The notes beneath the pieces are model-generated. The model saw nothing but the letters and a program-made list of their open reading frames with translations, had not been told where the DNA came from and did no database searches. Shown here piece by piece: positions 1-7,326 of a DNA stretch of 11,621 bases. Position 1 is the stretch's first letter; every line of letters starts with the position of its first letter. Both the position numbers and the translations under genes were made by a program. Source of the stretch: an uncultured Ruminococcus sp. (GTDB lineage: Bacteria > Bacillota > Clostridia > Oscillospirales > Acutalibacteraceae); contig CACYDZ010000209.1 in NCBI GenBank assembly GCA_902773265.1, forward strand, positions 1 through 11,621, in the 5' to 3' direction.

Positions 1-84
1 GTGTATAATAAAGAATGTAAAAATCAGACAGCAAAAATCAGATAATAAAGATGAAAGCTGTTTTTATATACGGAGGAATTGACA
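1..84 (+). promoter_or_regulatory. Possible promoter and leader upstream of argG
   Basis: A perfect TATAAT hexamer lies at 4-9, so a matching -35 box would fall outside the window and cannot be checked. The A-rich leader carries the 10-mer AAAAATCAGA twice (19-28 and 33-42), a 14-bp spacing that could be an operator or chance in AT-rich DNA. I see no convincing ArgR box (TGAAT-WWWW-ATTCA type) in these bases. A strong ribosome binding site, GGAGGA at 72-77, sits seven bases before the argG ATG at 85. The promoter is inference from a single hexamer. Confidence 0.3.
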
Positions 85-1314
85 ATGATAAAGAAAAAAG
101 AAGATATCAAAAAAGTGGTACTTGCTTATTCAGGGGGACTGGATACCTCCATCATCATTCCGTGGCTGAAAGACAATTACAATAACTGTGAAGTTATTGC
201 GGTATCGGGTAATGTAGGACAGGGAACAGAACTTGACGGACTGGAAGAAAAAGCGATTGCCACAGGTGCATCAAAACTTTATATAGAAGACCTTAATAAA
301 GAATTTGTCGAAGAATATGTATTTCCCACTATCAAAGCGGGTGCAGTTTATGAGGGGAAATACTTACTTGGCACATCGTTTGCAAGACCTGTTATTGCCA
401 AAAGAATTGTAGAGATTGCTAAAGCTGAAGGTGCAGATGCTATCTGTCACGGCTGTACAGGTAAGGGGAATGACCAGGTTCGTTTTGAACTGGCTATCAA
501 AGCCTATGCTCCCGATATGACCATCATTGCTCCTTGGAGAACATGGGAATTTAAGTCCAGAGAAGAAGAAATTGCCTATGCAGAAGAAAAGAAAATTCCT
601 CTTAAAATCAACAGAGAAACCAACTATTCCAAAGACAAGAACCTCTGGCATTTATCTCACGAAGGACTTGATTTGGAAGACCCTGCCAATGAACCCATGT
701 ATAACAAAGAAGGTTTCTTAGAGCTTGGTGTATCACCCGAACAAGCTCCTGACAAACCGACTTATGTTACCGTTTCTTTTGAAAAAGGTATTCCCACAGC
801 AATAGATGGGGAAAAAATGGACGGTGTAGCTATTATCGAAAAGCTGAACAGACTTGGCGGCGAAAACGGTATCGGTATTACCGACATGGTAGAAAACAGA
901 CTTGTCGGCATGAAAGCAAGAGGTGTATATGAAACACCCGGCGGAACTATTCTTTATACTGCACACGCAAAACTGGAAGAAATCTGTCTTGACAGAGATA
1001 CCCAGCACTACAAGACTTTAGTAGCCAACAGATTTGCGGAACTTGTCTATTACGGACAGTGGTACACACCTTTACGGGAAGCCTTATCGGCATTTGTTGA
1101 CAGCACACAGCAGACTGTTACAGGAGATGTCAAACTGAAACTTTACAAGGGCAATATTATAGATGCAGGAGTAACTTCACCGTATTCCCTGTATGACCCC
1201 GAAATTGCTACATTTGATGAAGATGAAGTTTACAACCAGAACGACTCCGCAGGATTTATCAATCTGTTCGGACTTCCCATTCAGGTAAGAGCGAAAAAAG
1301 GATTAATCAAGTAA
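85..1314 (+). CDS. argG: Argininosuccinate synthase
   Basis: This cytoplasmic enzyme joins citrulline and aspartate using ATP to give argininosuccinate, the penultimate step of arginine synthesis. The protein has 409 residues, a normal family length. The N-type ATP pyrophosphatase loop SGGLDTS is at residues 16-22, and the conserved [14 protein letters not shown] block is at 122-135. The frame is open from a TTG at 79, but I chose ATG 85 because GGAGGA lies seven bases upstream and the ATG start gives the normal N-terminus. It is the first arginine gene in the window. argH, the next enzyme, follows after 87 bases that contain a strong hairpin. No key residue looks missing. Confidence 0.97.
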   Translation: MIKKKEDIKKVVLAYSGGLDTSIIIPWLKDNYNNCEVIAVSGNVGQGTELDGLEEKAIATGASKLYIEDLNKEFVEEYVFPTIKAGAVYEGKYLLGTSFARPVIAKRIVEIAKAEGADAICHGCTGKGNDQVRFELAIKAYAPDMTIIAPWRTWEFKSREEEIAYAEEKKIPLKINRETNYSKDKNLWHLSHEGLDLEDPANEPMYNKEGFLELGVSPEQAPDKPTYVTVSFEKGIPTAIDGEKMDGVAIIEKLNRLGGENGIGITDMVENRLVGMKARGVYETPGGTILYTAHAKLEEICLDRDTQHYKTLVANRFAELVYYGQWYTPLREALSAFVDSTQQTVTGDVKLKLYKGNIIDAGVTSPYSLYDPEIATFDEDEVYNQNDSAGFINLFGLPIQVRAKKGLIK

Positions 1315-1347
1315 TCTGTCAGTGAGGAAAAAGCGATTGAAGAATAA

Positions 1348-1390
1348 GGGACGGGTAGGTATCATCACCCGTCCCATAAACTAATTTATG
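1348..1390 (+). promoter_or_regulatory. Two adjacent hairpins between argG and argH
   Basis: A perfect 9-bp stem, GGGACGGGT pairing with ACCCGTCCC (1348-1375, 10-base loop), is followed at once by a weaker 6-bp stem, CATAAA pairing with TTTATG (1375-1390, loop CTAA). The second ends one base before the AGGTG ribosome binding site of argH. No T-run follows the strong stem, so it is not a classic intrinsic terminator. It may mark an mRNA processing or stability boundary, or tune argH translation. The stems are seen directly; the role is inferred. Confidence 0.5.
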
Positions 1391-1401
1391 AGGTGAAACA
1401 A

Positions 1402-2763
1402 ATGAAGTTATGGGCAGGGCGTTTTCAGAAAGAAATCAGTCAGACAACAAACGATTTCAATTCTTCCATATCCTTTGACAGCAGAATGTATAAAGAAGAT
1501 ATACAAGGCAGTATAGCCCATGCTACGATGTTGGGGAAATGTGGGATTATTGACAAAGACCAGTCTGTATTGATTTGCAGAGGGCTGAATGAAATCCTTG
1601 AAGATATCGAGAGTGGAAAATTACAGATAGACATGACTGCCGAAGATATTCACACATTTATAGAGGGAGAACTCACCAAAAGACTTGGTGATGCAGGAAA
1701 ACGCCTGCACACTGCCAGAAGCCGTAATGACCAGGTAGCAGTGGATATCCGTTTGTATTTAAGAAATCAGATTGACGATTTAAAGTTACAAGTCAGAAAT
1801 CTGATAGAAGTCATCTGTAACAAAGCCGAACAGTACAGCGATACGGTTATGCCGGGATATACCCATTTACAGAGAGCCCAACCCATCACATTCGGACATC
1901 ACCTTATGGCATATGCCGAAATGTTACTGCGTGATTTATCCCGTCTGAATGATACACAGAAACGCATGAACATCAATCCGTTGGGCAGTGGTGCGTTAGC
2001 CTGTACCACCTATCCCATAGACAGAACCATTACCACAGAACTTTTGCAATTTGACGGTATGACCCGAAACAGTTTAGATGGTGTATCCGACAGGGATTTT
2101 TGTCTGGAACTTGCCTCTGCACTTTCTATTATCATGGTACATCTTTCAAGATTTTCGGAAGAAATTATCATGTGGTGTTCGTGGGAATTTAAGTTTATTG
2201 AACTTGACGATGCGTTTTCCACAGGTTCGTCCATTATGCCACAGAAGAAAAATCCTGATATTGCGGAACTTGTCAGAGGAAAATCAGGCAGAGTATTCGG
2301 TGACCTGCAAGGTTTACTCACAGCCATGAAAGGCATAGCTCTTGCCTATAATAAGGATATGCAGGAGGACAAAGAAGCTGTTTTTGATGCCGTTGACACA
2401 GTAAAAATGTGTCTGACAGCTTTTACTCCCATGCTGGATACCATGACAGTCATTTCTCAGAATATGCGGAACGCTTCCGCAAAAGGATTTATTAATGCAA
2501 CAGATTGTGCAGATTATCTTGTCAAAAAGGGACTGCCATTTCGTGATGCTTACAAAGCCACAGGAACTTTGGTAGCCATCTGTATAGACAAAGGGTTGAC
2601 GCTGGAAACATTACCGCTTGAAGAATACAAAGCCGTATGTGATATTTTTGACGATGGTGTTTACGAAGCCATTTCTCTGGAGAAATGTGTCAAAGAAAGA
2701 AATCCTTACGGAGGGCCTGCCAATGTGCTGAAAGCTGTAAAAGAAGTCAGGACATTGTTATAA
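1402..2763 (+). CDS. argH: Argininosuccinate lyase
   Basis: This cytoplasmic lyase splits argininosuccinate into arginine and fumarate, the final pathway step. The 453-residue protein belongs to the fumarase/aspartase superfamily and has normal length. Visible family blocks are HTARSRNDQ (103-111), the THLQ histidine region (154-157), and the signature loop GSSIMPQKKNPD (275-286), which carries the catalytic serine region. The frame is open from GTG 1393, but ATG 1402 is preferred because AGGTG (1391-1395) sits six bases before it and MKLWAGRF is the usual family start. Only 13 bases separate its stop from the restriction gene downstream, so the foreign genes are probably on the same transcript. 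Confidence 0.97.
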   Translation: MKLWAGRFQKEISQTTNDFNSSISFDSRMYKEDIQGSIAHATMLGKCGIIDKDQSVLICRGLNEILEDIESGKLQIDMTAEDIHTFIEGELTKRLGDAGKRLHTARSRNDQVAVDIRLYLRNQIDDLKLQVRNLIEVICNKAEQYSDTVMPGYTHLQRAQPITFGHHLMAYAEMLLRDLSRLNDTQKRMNINPLGSGALACTTYPIDRTITTELLQFDGMTRNSLDGVSDRDFCLELASALSIIMVHLSRFSEEIIMWCSWEFKFIELDDAFSTGSSIMPQKKNPDIAELVRGKSGRVFGDLQGLLTAMKGIALAYNKDMQEDKEAVFDAVDTVKMCLTAFTPMLDTMTVISQNMRNASAKGFINATDCADYLVKKGLPFRDAYKATGTLVAICIDKGLTLETLPLEEYKAVCDIFDDGVYEAISLEKCVKERNPYGGPANVLKAVKEVRTLL

Positions 2764-2776
2764 ATGGGGACAAACA

Positions 2777-3217
2777 ATGGAACATAATATTATTACGGCT
2801 ATTATCAATTTGGTAAATAATCCTGTGCTTAAAGTAAAAAGTATATATTCAGAAAAAAACAGAGCAAACAGTACAGGAGAAGCCTTAGAAGAATATATCA
2901 AAGATTTGTTCGCAGGTACATTTGCAATAGATGACGAAAATCAAAGGAATCTAAAAATATCTGAAGTATTTTCTTACCTTGGTAATAACAGCAACCCTCC
3001 TGATATTCAATATATATTTAAAAGAGATTTTTCAGCGAAATTTAATTTTATGGCAATTATCAGCGAAGAAAAATATCTTACTTTTTCCAACAGAGAGCGA
3101 ATAGAAAGTTTATCTGAAGAAAAAGAAAATTTACAGATAGTTGATGTGAAAATCAAAAATCCTGATAATCCTGCACAACTGAAAAATTGTAAACTGATTA
3201 CTTTTATCATGAAATGA
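2777..3217 (+). pseudogene. NgoPII-family type II restriction endonuclease with the catalytic core deleted
   Basis: The open frame gives 146 residues, about half the roughly 280 I recall for NgoPII-type (GGCC-cutting) endonucleases. The N-terminal part (about 1-76, with ANSTGEALEEYIKDLF at 30-45 and YLGNNSNPPD at 67-76) matches my memory of the family closely. In the family, NNSNPPD leads into a segment with GDAIEVKK, the metal-binding D...ExK core. Here it jumps at about base 3005 to what looks like the C-terminal end (KFNFMAII at 88-95, IKNPDNPAQL at 126-135). The frame is kept, so this looks like an in-frame internal deletion and not a nonsense mutation. It overlaps nothing and ends 10 bases before the methyltransferase. 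Cleavage activity is unlikely, though DNA or partner binding cannot be excluded. The family match is from memory. Confidence 0.72.
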
Positions 3218-3227
3218 GGAAATTATT

Positions 3228-4229
3228 ATGGAGGTAATAAGTTTATTTTCAGGTGCAGGAGGGCTGGATTTAGGATTTGAAAAAGCAGGATTTCATATTG
3301 TTGTTGCCAATGAATATGATAAAACGATATGGTCTACCTACGAAAAAAATCACTCTGCTTTGCTGATAAAGAAAGATATCCGACAACTTAACGCAACGGA
3401 TTTTCCTGATAATATTGATGGAATTATCGGTGGTTCTCCATGTCAAAGCTGGAGTGAAGCAGGAGCATTGCGGGGGATTGATGATGAAAGAGGAAAGTTG
3501 TTTTTTGACTATATCAGAATTTTAAAAAGTAAAAAGCCAAAGTTCTTTTTAGCGGAAAATGTATCGGGAATGTTATCGGAACGGCATACACAAGCTGTTA
3601 AAAATATACTGGACTTATTTGACCAAAGTGGTTATCATGTTACTTTGTATAGGGTCAATGCTTCAGATTATGGTATTCCTCAGGAGAGAAAAAGAATTTT
3701 TTATATCGGATTCAGGAAAGACCTTGTTGTAAAATTTCAGTTTCCTATTCCGACTACTACTGCAAAAAACCAAAAAATCACATTAAAGGATACTATATGG
3801 GATTTAAAAGATAATGCTGTTGCGACATTGGAGAAAAACCGGACTAATCCGGATGTTCTTGTTAAAAATCATGAATATTTTGTAGGTTCGTATTCTACGA
3901 TTTTTATGAGCAGAAATCGTGTAAGAAAATGGAATGAAACAGCATTTACTATTCAGGCAAGCGGACGACAATGTCAGTTACACCCTCAAGCACCTCCAAT
4001 GGTTAAAGTAGAAAAAAACAAAAGAATTTTTGTCGTGGGGAAAGAACATCTTTATAGAAGGCTGACTGTGAGAGAGTGTGCCAGAATACAGGGATTTCCT
4101 GATGCTTTTGAATTTATCTATCAAAAAGTCGATGACGGATATAAAATGGTAGGCAATGCAGTTCCCGTTCATCTGGCATATCTGATAGCAGAAGAAATAA
4201 AAAATACATTATTAAGGTGTCGTTTATGA
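3228..4229 (+). CDS. DNA (cytosine-5) methyltransferase, M.NgoPII-like, probable GGCC specificity
   Basis: It transfers a methyl group from S-adenosylmethionine to C5 of cytosine in a short DNA target. The 333-residue protein has the C5-methyltransferase motifs in order: motif [13 protein letters not shown] (5-16), motif [10 protein letters not shown] with the catalytic Cys72, motif VI ENV (110-112), motif VIII QERKR (152-156), a target recognition region about 215-270, motif [18 protein letters not shown] (277-292) and motif X GNAVP (309-313). Blocks such as [17 protein letters not shown] and the target-region stretch [12 protein letters not shown] match M.NgoPII as I recall it, so GGCC is the predicted target. 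It has GGSPCQ where GGPPCQ is common; the catalytic PCQ is kept. Nothing looks truncated. The start has GAGGA 7-8 bases upstream. The adjacent endonuclease appears dead, so this may now act as a solitary methyltransferase. Confidence 0.93.
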   Translation: MEVISLFSGAGGLDLGFEKAGFHIVVANEYDKTIWSTYEKNHSALLIKKDIRQLNATDFPDNIDGIIGGSPCQSWSEAGALRGIDDERGKLFFDYIRILKSKKPKFFLAENVSGMLSERHTQAVKNILDLFDQSGYHVTLYRVNASDYGIPQERKRIFYIGFRKDLVVKFQFPIPTTTAKNQKITLKDTIWDLKDNAVATLEKNRTNPDVLVKNHEYFVGSYSTIFMSRNRVRKWNETAFTIQASGRQCQLHPQAPPMVKVEKNKRIFVVGKEHLYRRLTVRECARIQGFPDAFEFIYQKVDDGYKMVGNAVPVHLAYLIAEEIKNTLLRCRL

Positions 4230-4753
4230 AAGTCAGAAGATATCCCATAGTGGTAGCAATAGTATGGTTACTGATAGAGACAGCAGATATGATTTTAGCA
4301 GTACTGTCCTGTATGAATATTAATTTTAAAGACAAATCAGAGTTGACCATCAATAATCCGCAATTATTTAATGTGATATTTCTGATACTGATGTTTTTTG
4401 CGATTTTTCAGTTTTACACAGTGATGGGACATTATCAATTCAGTGATAAAGAGGTAACATTTCGTTTTCTGTTTTACCGAAAGCATTACCGTTGGCAAGA
4501 TTTTCAATATATCGTAAAGCTGAATCAACGGCACAGCAGAAAACAAGATAAAGAGGACGAAAATGACGATACATTTTTTTTATTTTCTGTATCGTTAGAT
4601 GAAGAAAATATCAACAGTATCAATTCACCGAAAGACCAGAACGGAATATTTTTTAGACTGCCATATTCCGAAAAACTGGAAGAAGTGATTATCAACAATT
4701 TTCCCGAATATACAGATAGAATGATAACAGACGAAAGAGATGAAACAGAATGA
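4226..4753 (+). CDS. Small membrane protein with two N-terminal helices and a cytoplasmic domain
   Basis: I do not recognise a named family. The 175-residue protein has two hydrophobic segments (about 8-29 and 47-67) and then a soluble domain. Its start, [23 protein letters not shown] (69-90) leading into QDFQYIVKL, has the look of the PH-like domains in many small Firmicutes membrane proteins (inference only). The C-terminal half is very acidic. A GTG at 4217 is in frame, but ATG 4226 is preferred: it overlaps the methyltransferase stop as ATGA and has AAGGTG (4214-4219) six bases upstream. Its own stop overlaps the argC start in a second ATGA. It is therefore likely translated in a coupled chain with its neighbours. 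It could be part of the restriction-modification insert or an older passenger of the operon. Confidence 0.8.
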   Translation: MKVRRYPIVVAIVWLLIETADMILAVLSCMNINFKDKSELTINNPQLFNVIFLILMFFAIFQFYTVMGHYQFSDKEVTFRFLFYRKHYRWQDFQYIVKLNQRHSRKQDKEDENDDTFFLFSVSLDEENINSINSPKDQNGIFFRLPYSEKLEEVIINNFPEYTDRMITDERDETE

Positions 4754-5784
4754 TAAAAGCAGGAATTATCGGAGCAACAGGTTATGCAGGAGCGGAGTTG
4801 GTACGCTTACTGATGACACACCCGAAAGCAGAAATCACCGCCATCAGTTCAGTAAGTTTTGAGGGGAAAGCCATCAGCGAAGTATACCCCTCATACTATC
4901 AGCTTAATGACATGATTTGTGAAAAAGCGGAAGATGTGGTTGAAAGATGTGATGTTATTTTTGCGGCATTACCGCACGGTTTATCGCAGGAACTGGCAAA
5001 GACCTGTTATGATAAAGACAAAATCTTTATTGATTTGGGAGCAGATTTTCGTCTGGAAAACGAAGAAGATTATAAAGAGTGGTACGGCGGAGAATATAGT
5101 GACAAAGAATTGCATAAGAACGCTGTATATGCTTTGCCCGAATTTTTCCGTGAAAACATCAAGGGCAAAAAGATAATTGCCAATCCCGGCTGCTATACCA
5201 CAGGTGTTCCGCTTGCCATAGGGCCGGCTGTTGCAAAGGGACTTGTCGAAACGAAAGGTATTATTGCCGACTGTAAAAGCGGTGCAACGGGAGCAGGCAG
5301 AGGACTTTCCCAGAACACGCACTTTACTGACCTCAACGAAGGATTTCACCCCTATAAAGTCGGCTGTCACCGTCATACCCCCGAAATCGAACAGACACTT
5401 TCTCATCTTGCCAATGCACCTGTAAAAATCACATTTGTTCCTCATCTTTTGCCTGTCAATCGTGGCATTTTGTCTACCGTTTACGCACCTTTAAAAGACG
5501 GTATAACAGAAGAACAAATCCGTAAAGTATATGAAGATTTTTATGCTGATGAATATTTTGTCCGTGTACTTCCCAAAGGAAAAACAGCAGACATTCACAA
5601 TATCAAATATTCCAATTTCGGAGATATTTCCTTACATATTGATACCAGAACGAATACTCTTATTGCCGTATCCGCTATTGACAACATGGTAAAAGGTGCA
5701 GCAGGACAAGCCATTCAAAATATGAACATTGTTTTCGCAATAGAAGAAACAGCAGGTCTGGAAATTATTCCTCCGGCTTTTTGA
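4750..5784 (+). CDS. argC: N-acetyl-gamma-glutamyl-phosphate reductase
   Basis: It reduces N-acetylglutamyl phosphate to N-acetylglutamate semialdehyde with NADPH in the cytoplasm. The 344-residue protein has the dinucleotide-binding GATGYAG at 8-14, the catalytic cysteine in NPGCY (145-149, Cys148), SGATGAGRG at 177-185, and the conserved HRHTPEI (207-213) that carries the active-site histidine. Length and motifs are normal. The start ATG overlaps the stop of the membrane-protein gene in an ATGA junction. Only a weak purine run, GAAAGAGA (4733-4740), precedes it, so translation probably depends partly on coupling. A palindromic repeat begins three bases after its stop, in the place where related operons often continue into argJ. 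Confidence 0.97.
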   Translation: MIKAGIIGATGYAGAELVRLLMTHPKAEITAISSVSFEGKAISEVYPSYYQLNDMICEKAEDVVERCDVIFAALPHGLSQELAKTCYDKDKIFIDLGADFRLENEEDYKEWYGGEYSDKELHKNAVYALPEFFRENIKGKKIIANPGCYTTGVPLAIGPAVAKGLVETKGIIADCKSGATGAGRGLSQNTHFTDLNEGFHPYKVGCHRHTPEIEQTLSHLANAPVKITFVPHLLPVNRGILSTVYAPLKDGITEEQIRKVYEDFYADEYFVRVLPKGKTADIHNIKYSNFGDISLHIDTRTNTLIAVSAIDNMVKGAAGQAIQNMNIVFAIEETAGLEIIPPAF

Positions 5785-5786
5785 TT

Positions 5787-5863
5787 TTGTCAAGGGCGTT
5801 GCCCTTGACAATCCTATCAGGGGCGTTGCCCCTGAACCCCACAACCTTTTTGAAAAAAGGTTG
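5787..5863 (+). repeat. Three-hairpin interspersed repeat, copy A
   Basis: Three palindromes follow one another just after the argC stop. H1 (5787-5811) is an 11-bp stem around CAAGGGC with loop GTT. H2 (5817-5835) is an 8-bp stem around CAGGGGC with loop GTT. H3 (5842-5863) is a 10-bp stem, CAACCTTTTT pairing with AAAAAGGTTG. The order matches copies at 7319-7393 (opposite orientation) and 11540-11621. No T-run or transposase is present, so it is neither a classic terminator nor an insertion sequence. It is most like a non-autonomous palindromic element of the REP/MITE sort. Confidence 0.85.
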
Positions 5864-5868
5864 ACGAA

Positions 5869-5903
5869 AAACTTAAGTTTCATAGCTGACACTTAAACCT
5901 AAG
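5869..5903. repeat. AT-rich palindrome and inverted repeat before argB
   Basis: AAACTTAAGTTT (5869-5880) is a perfect 12-bp palindrome. CTTAAGTTT within it also pairs, with one mismatch, with AAACCTAAG at 5895-5903. It lies just past hairpin H3 of copy A, and a related stretch AAAAACTT follows H3 in copy B when that copy is read in the same orientation. It may be the outer end of the repeat. No regulator site is recognised. Confidence 0.35.
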
Positions 5904-5925
5904 CAGAAAGGAATTTTGTAATAAG

Positions 5926-6783
5926 ATGGATATAACCAACGAAGAAAGAGCCCATGTGCTGATACAGGCACTACCGTATATACAACGCTATGCAGGACAG
6001 ACGGTAGTTGTCAAATACGGCGGAAATGCCATGATAAGTCCAAAATTGAAAAGTGCTGTCATGAGTGATATTGTCCTTATGCAGCTTGTCGGAGTGAATG
6101 TTGTACTTGTTCACGGCGGAGGCCCTGAAATCAGCGATATGCTGAAAAAAACGGGAAAAGAAAGCAAATTCATTGGTGGTATGCGTGTTACTGACAGTGA
6201 AACAATGGATATTGTACAGATGGTGCTGGCAGGGAAAGTCAACAAGAGTTTAGTCAAAAACCTCAACGAACACGGCGGAAAAGCGTTAGGATTGTGTGGT
6301 CTTGACGGAAAAATGCTGATGGCGGATAAATTAGCGTCAGCTGATGATTTAGGGTTTGTGGGAGAAATCAGAGAGGTCAACGAAAAAATTATCAACGATA
6401 CCATCAAGAGTGGATATGTACCGATAATATCTACCATAGCAGGGGGATATGACGGTAATGTGTATAATATCAACGCAGATGTTGCGGCAGCAAGAATTGC
6501 GGCAAAATTAGGTGCCTGTAAATTAATCTTAATGACCGATATCAGAGGTTTGTTGAGAGATAAAAATGATGAAAACACTTTAATACCTGTAGTAAATGTC
6601 AGTGAAGTTCCCATGCTGAAACGCTCAGGCATTATCAGTGGGGGTATGATACCCAAAATAGACTGTTGTGTAGAAGCGGTAAGGCGTGGAGTAAGACGCA
6701 CGCATATTATAGATGGAAGAATAGAACATTCTATATTAATCGAGTTGTTTTCCGATGAAGGTATAGGAACAATGTTCTGGTAA
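5926..6783 (+). CDS. argB: Acetylglutamate kinase, arginine-sensitive type
   Basis: It phosphorylates N-acetylglutamate with ATP, normally the feedback-controlled step when the acetyl group is recycled. The 285-residue protein of the amino acid kinase family shows KYGGNAM (30-36, with the phosphate-binding lysine), HGGGPEI (63-69), YNINAD (180-185) and SGGMIPK (238-244). It has the long N-terminal helix ending in ALPYIQ (15-20). Arginine-inhibited hexameric kinases carry this helix and E. coli ArgB lacks it, so feedback inhibition by arginine is a fair inference. The nearest clear Shine-Dalgarno, AAGGA at 5908-5912, is 13 bases from the ATG, longer than usual. No better in-frame start is seen. 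The gene is separated from argC by repeat copy A. Confidence 0.96.
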   Translation: MDITNEERAHVLIQALPYIQRYAGQTVVVKYGGNAMISPKLKSAVMSDIVLMQLVGVNVVLVHGGGPEISDMLKKTGKESKFIGGMRVTDSETMDIVQMVLAGKVNKSLVKNLNEHGGKALGLCGLDGKMLMADKLASADDLGFVGEIREVNEKIINDTIKSGYVPIISTIAGGYDGNVYNINADVAAARIAAKLGACKLILMTDIRGLLRDKNDENTLIPVVNVSEVPMLKRSGIISGGMIPKIDCCVEAVRRGVRRTHIIDGRIEHSILIELFSDEGIGTMFW

Positions 6784-6815
6784 AATAGTTGACGAATAAC
6801 ATTCGAGGTGGAAAT

Positions 6816-7259
6816 ATGTCCGAAGTACTGATAAGAGCGATGACAAAAGAAGATTATGAAGAAGTTTTTGCAATGTGGCAGATAACCTCTAAAAGAGCAT
6901 TATCCAATGCAGACCGTAAAGAAGAAATTGAACGCTATCTTGAACGAAACAAAGGATTAAGTCAGGTTGCGGTAATTAACGGAAGGATTGTCGGAACGGT
7001 GCTTGCAGGACATGACGGCAGACGGGGATATATTCATCATATGGCAGTATTGCCTGAACACCGCAGAAAAGGGATTGCAAAGACACTGGCAACCACAGCT
7101 ATTGACAAACTGACAAAAGAAGGCATTGTCAAAACGCATATATTAACCTATTGTGATAATTTAATAGGACAAAGTTTCTGGAGCAGTCTTGGATTTATCA
7201 GACGCAGCGATGTTTATGACTACTCTTATGAAATTCCCACCGAACGAAGTGAGCCTTGA
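6816..7259 (+). CDS. GNAT-family N-acetyltransferase, YpeA-like, with a repeat-derived C-terminus
   Basis: This 147-residue GNAT protein should transfer an acetyl group from acetyl-CoA to an unknown amine. The acetyl-CoA loop is RRKGIA (83-88) after strand HHMAVLPEH, and FWSSLGF (121-127) is the usual late motif. VGTVLAGHDGRRG (59-71) resembles E. coli YpeA as I recall it. A TTG at 6789 is in frame, but ATG 6816 is chosen because GAGGTGG (6805-6811) precedes it. It lies between argB and argD in an operon without a visible argJ, so an acetylglutamate-synthase role is a possible guess, not shown by any motif. The last nine residues, EIPTERSEP, and the stop are encoded inside a 49-bp tandem repeat, so the natural end of the gene was probably replaced. 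Confidence 0.85.
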   Translation: MSEVLIRAMTKEDYEEVFAMWQITSKRALSNADRKEEIERYLERNKGLSQVAVINGRIVGTVLAGHDGRRGYIHHMAVLPEHRRKGIAKTLATTAIDKLTKEGIVKTHILTYCDNLIGQSFWSSLGFIRRSDVYDYSYEIPTERSEP

Positions 7260-7326
7260 AAGTTTTTGTCAAACTTTTGAAATTCCCTCCGAACGAAGTG
7301 AGCCATAAAAGTTTTTGTCAAACTTT
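7229..7326 (+). repeat. 49-bp tandem duplication covering the GNAT gene end
   Basis: Copy 1 (7229-7277) and copy 2 (7278-7326) match at 46 of 49 bases. Each contains GAACGAAGTGAGCC and ends in GTTTTTGTCAAACTTT. Copy 1 supplies the GNAT C-terminus EIPTERSEP and its TGA. Copy 2 would read EIPSERSEP followed by TAA in the same relative frame, so both the proline and the stop are kept despite base changes. Copy 2 runs into hairpin H3 of repeat copy B, while copy 1 holds only one arm of that hairpin. Confidence 0.9.

Noticed and set aside
1393..1401. Upstream GTG start for argH (and likewise TTG 79 for argG, TTG 6789 for the GNAT gene, GTG 4217 for the membrane gene)
   Set aside because: For argG, argH and the GNAT gene the alternative codon lies in or upstream of a good ribosome binding site that serves the downstream ATG. 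For the membrane gene the ATG forms an ATGA overlap and has its own purine-rich site.
4981..5445. A 154-codon minus-strand frame across argC
   Set aside because: It is fully antisense to argC with intact catalytic motifs, has no family resemblance, and has a low-complexity Cys/Phe-rich composition.
5787..5863. Reading the GC-rich hairpins after argC as an intrinsic terminator
   Set aside because: None of the stems is followed by a T-run, and the same three-stem unit occurs in inverted orientation at 7319-7393, so it behaves as a repeat and not as a plain terminator.
5785..5925. Degraded argJ between argC and argB
   Set aside because: The 141 bases are accounted for by the palindromic repeat, an AT palindrome and the argB leader. 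I see no argJ-like coding fragment.
6111..6701. A 196-codon open frame on the minus strand across argB
   Set aside because: It lies wholly inside a clearly functional argB, has no recognisable domain, and its Pro/Ser/Ile-rich composition is typical of an antisense shadow.
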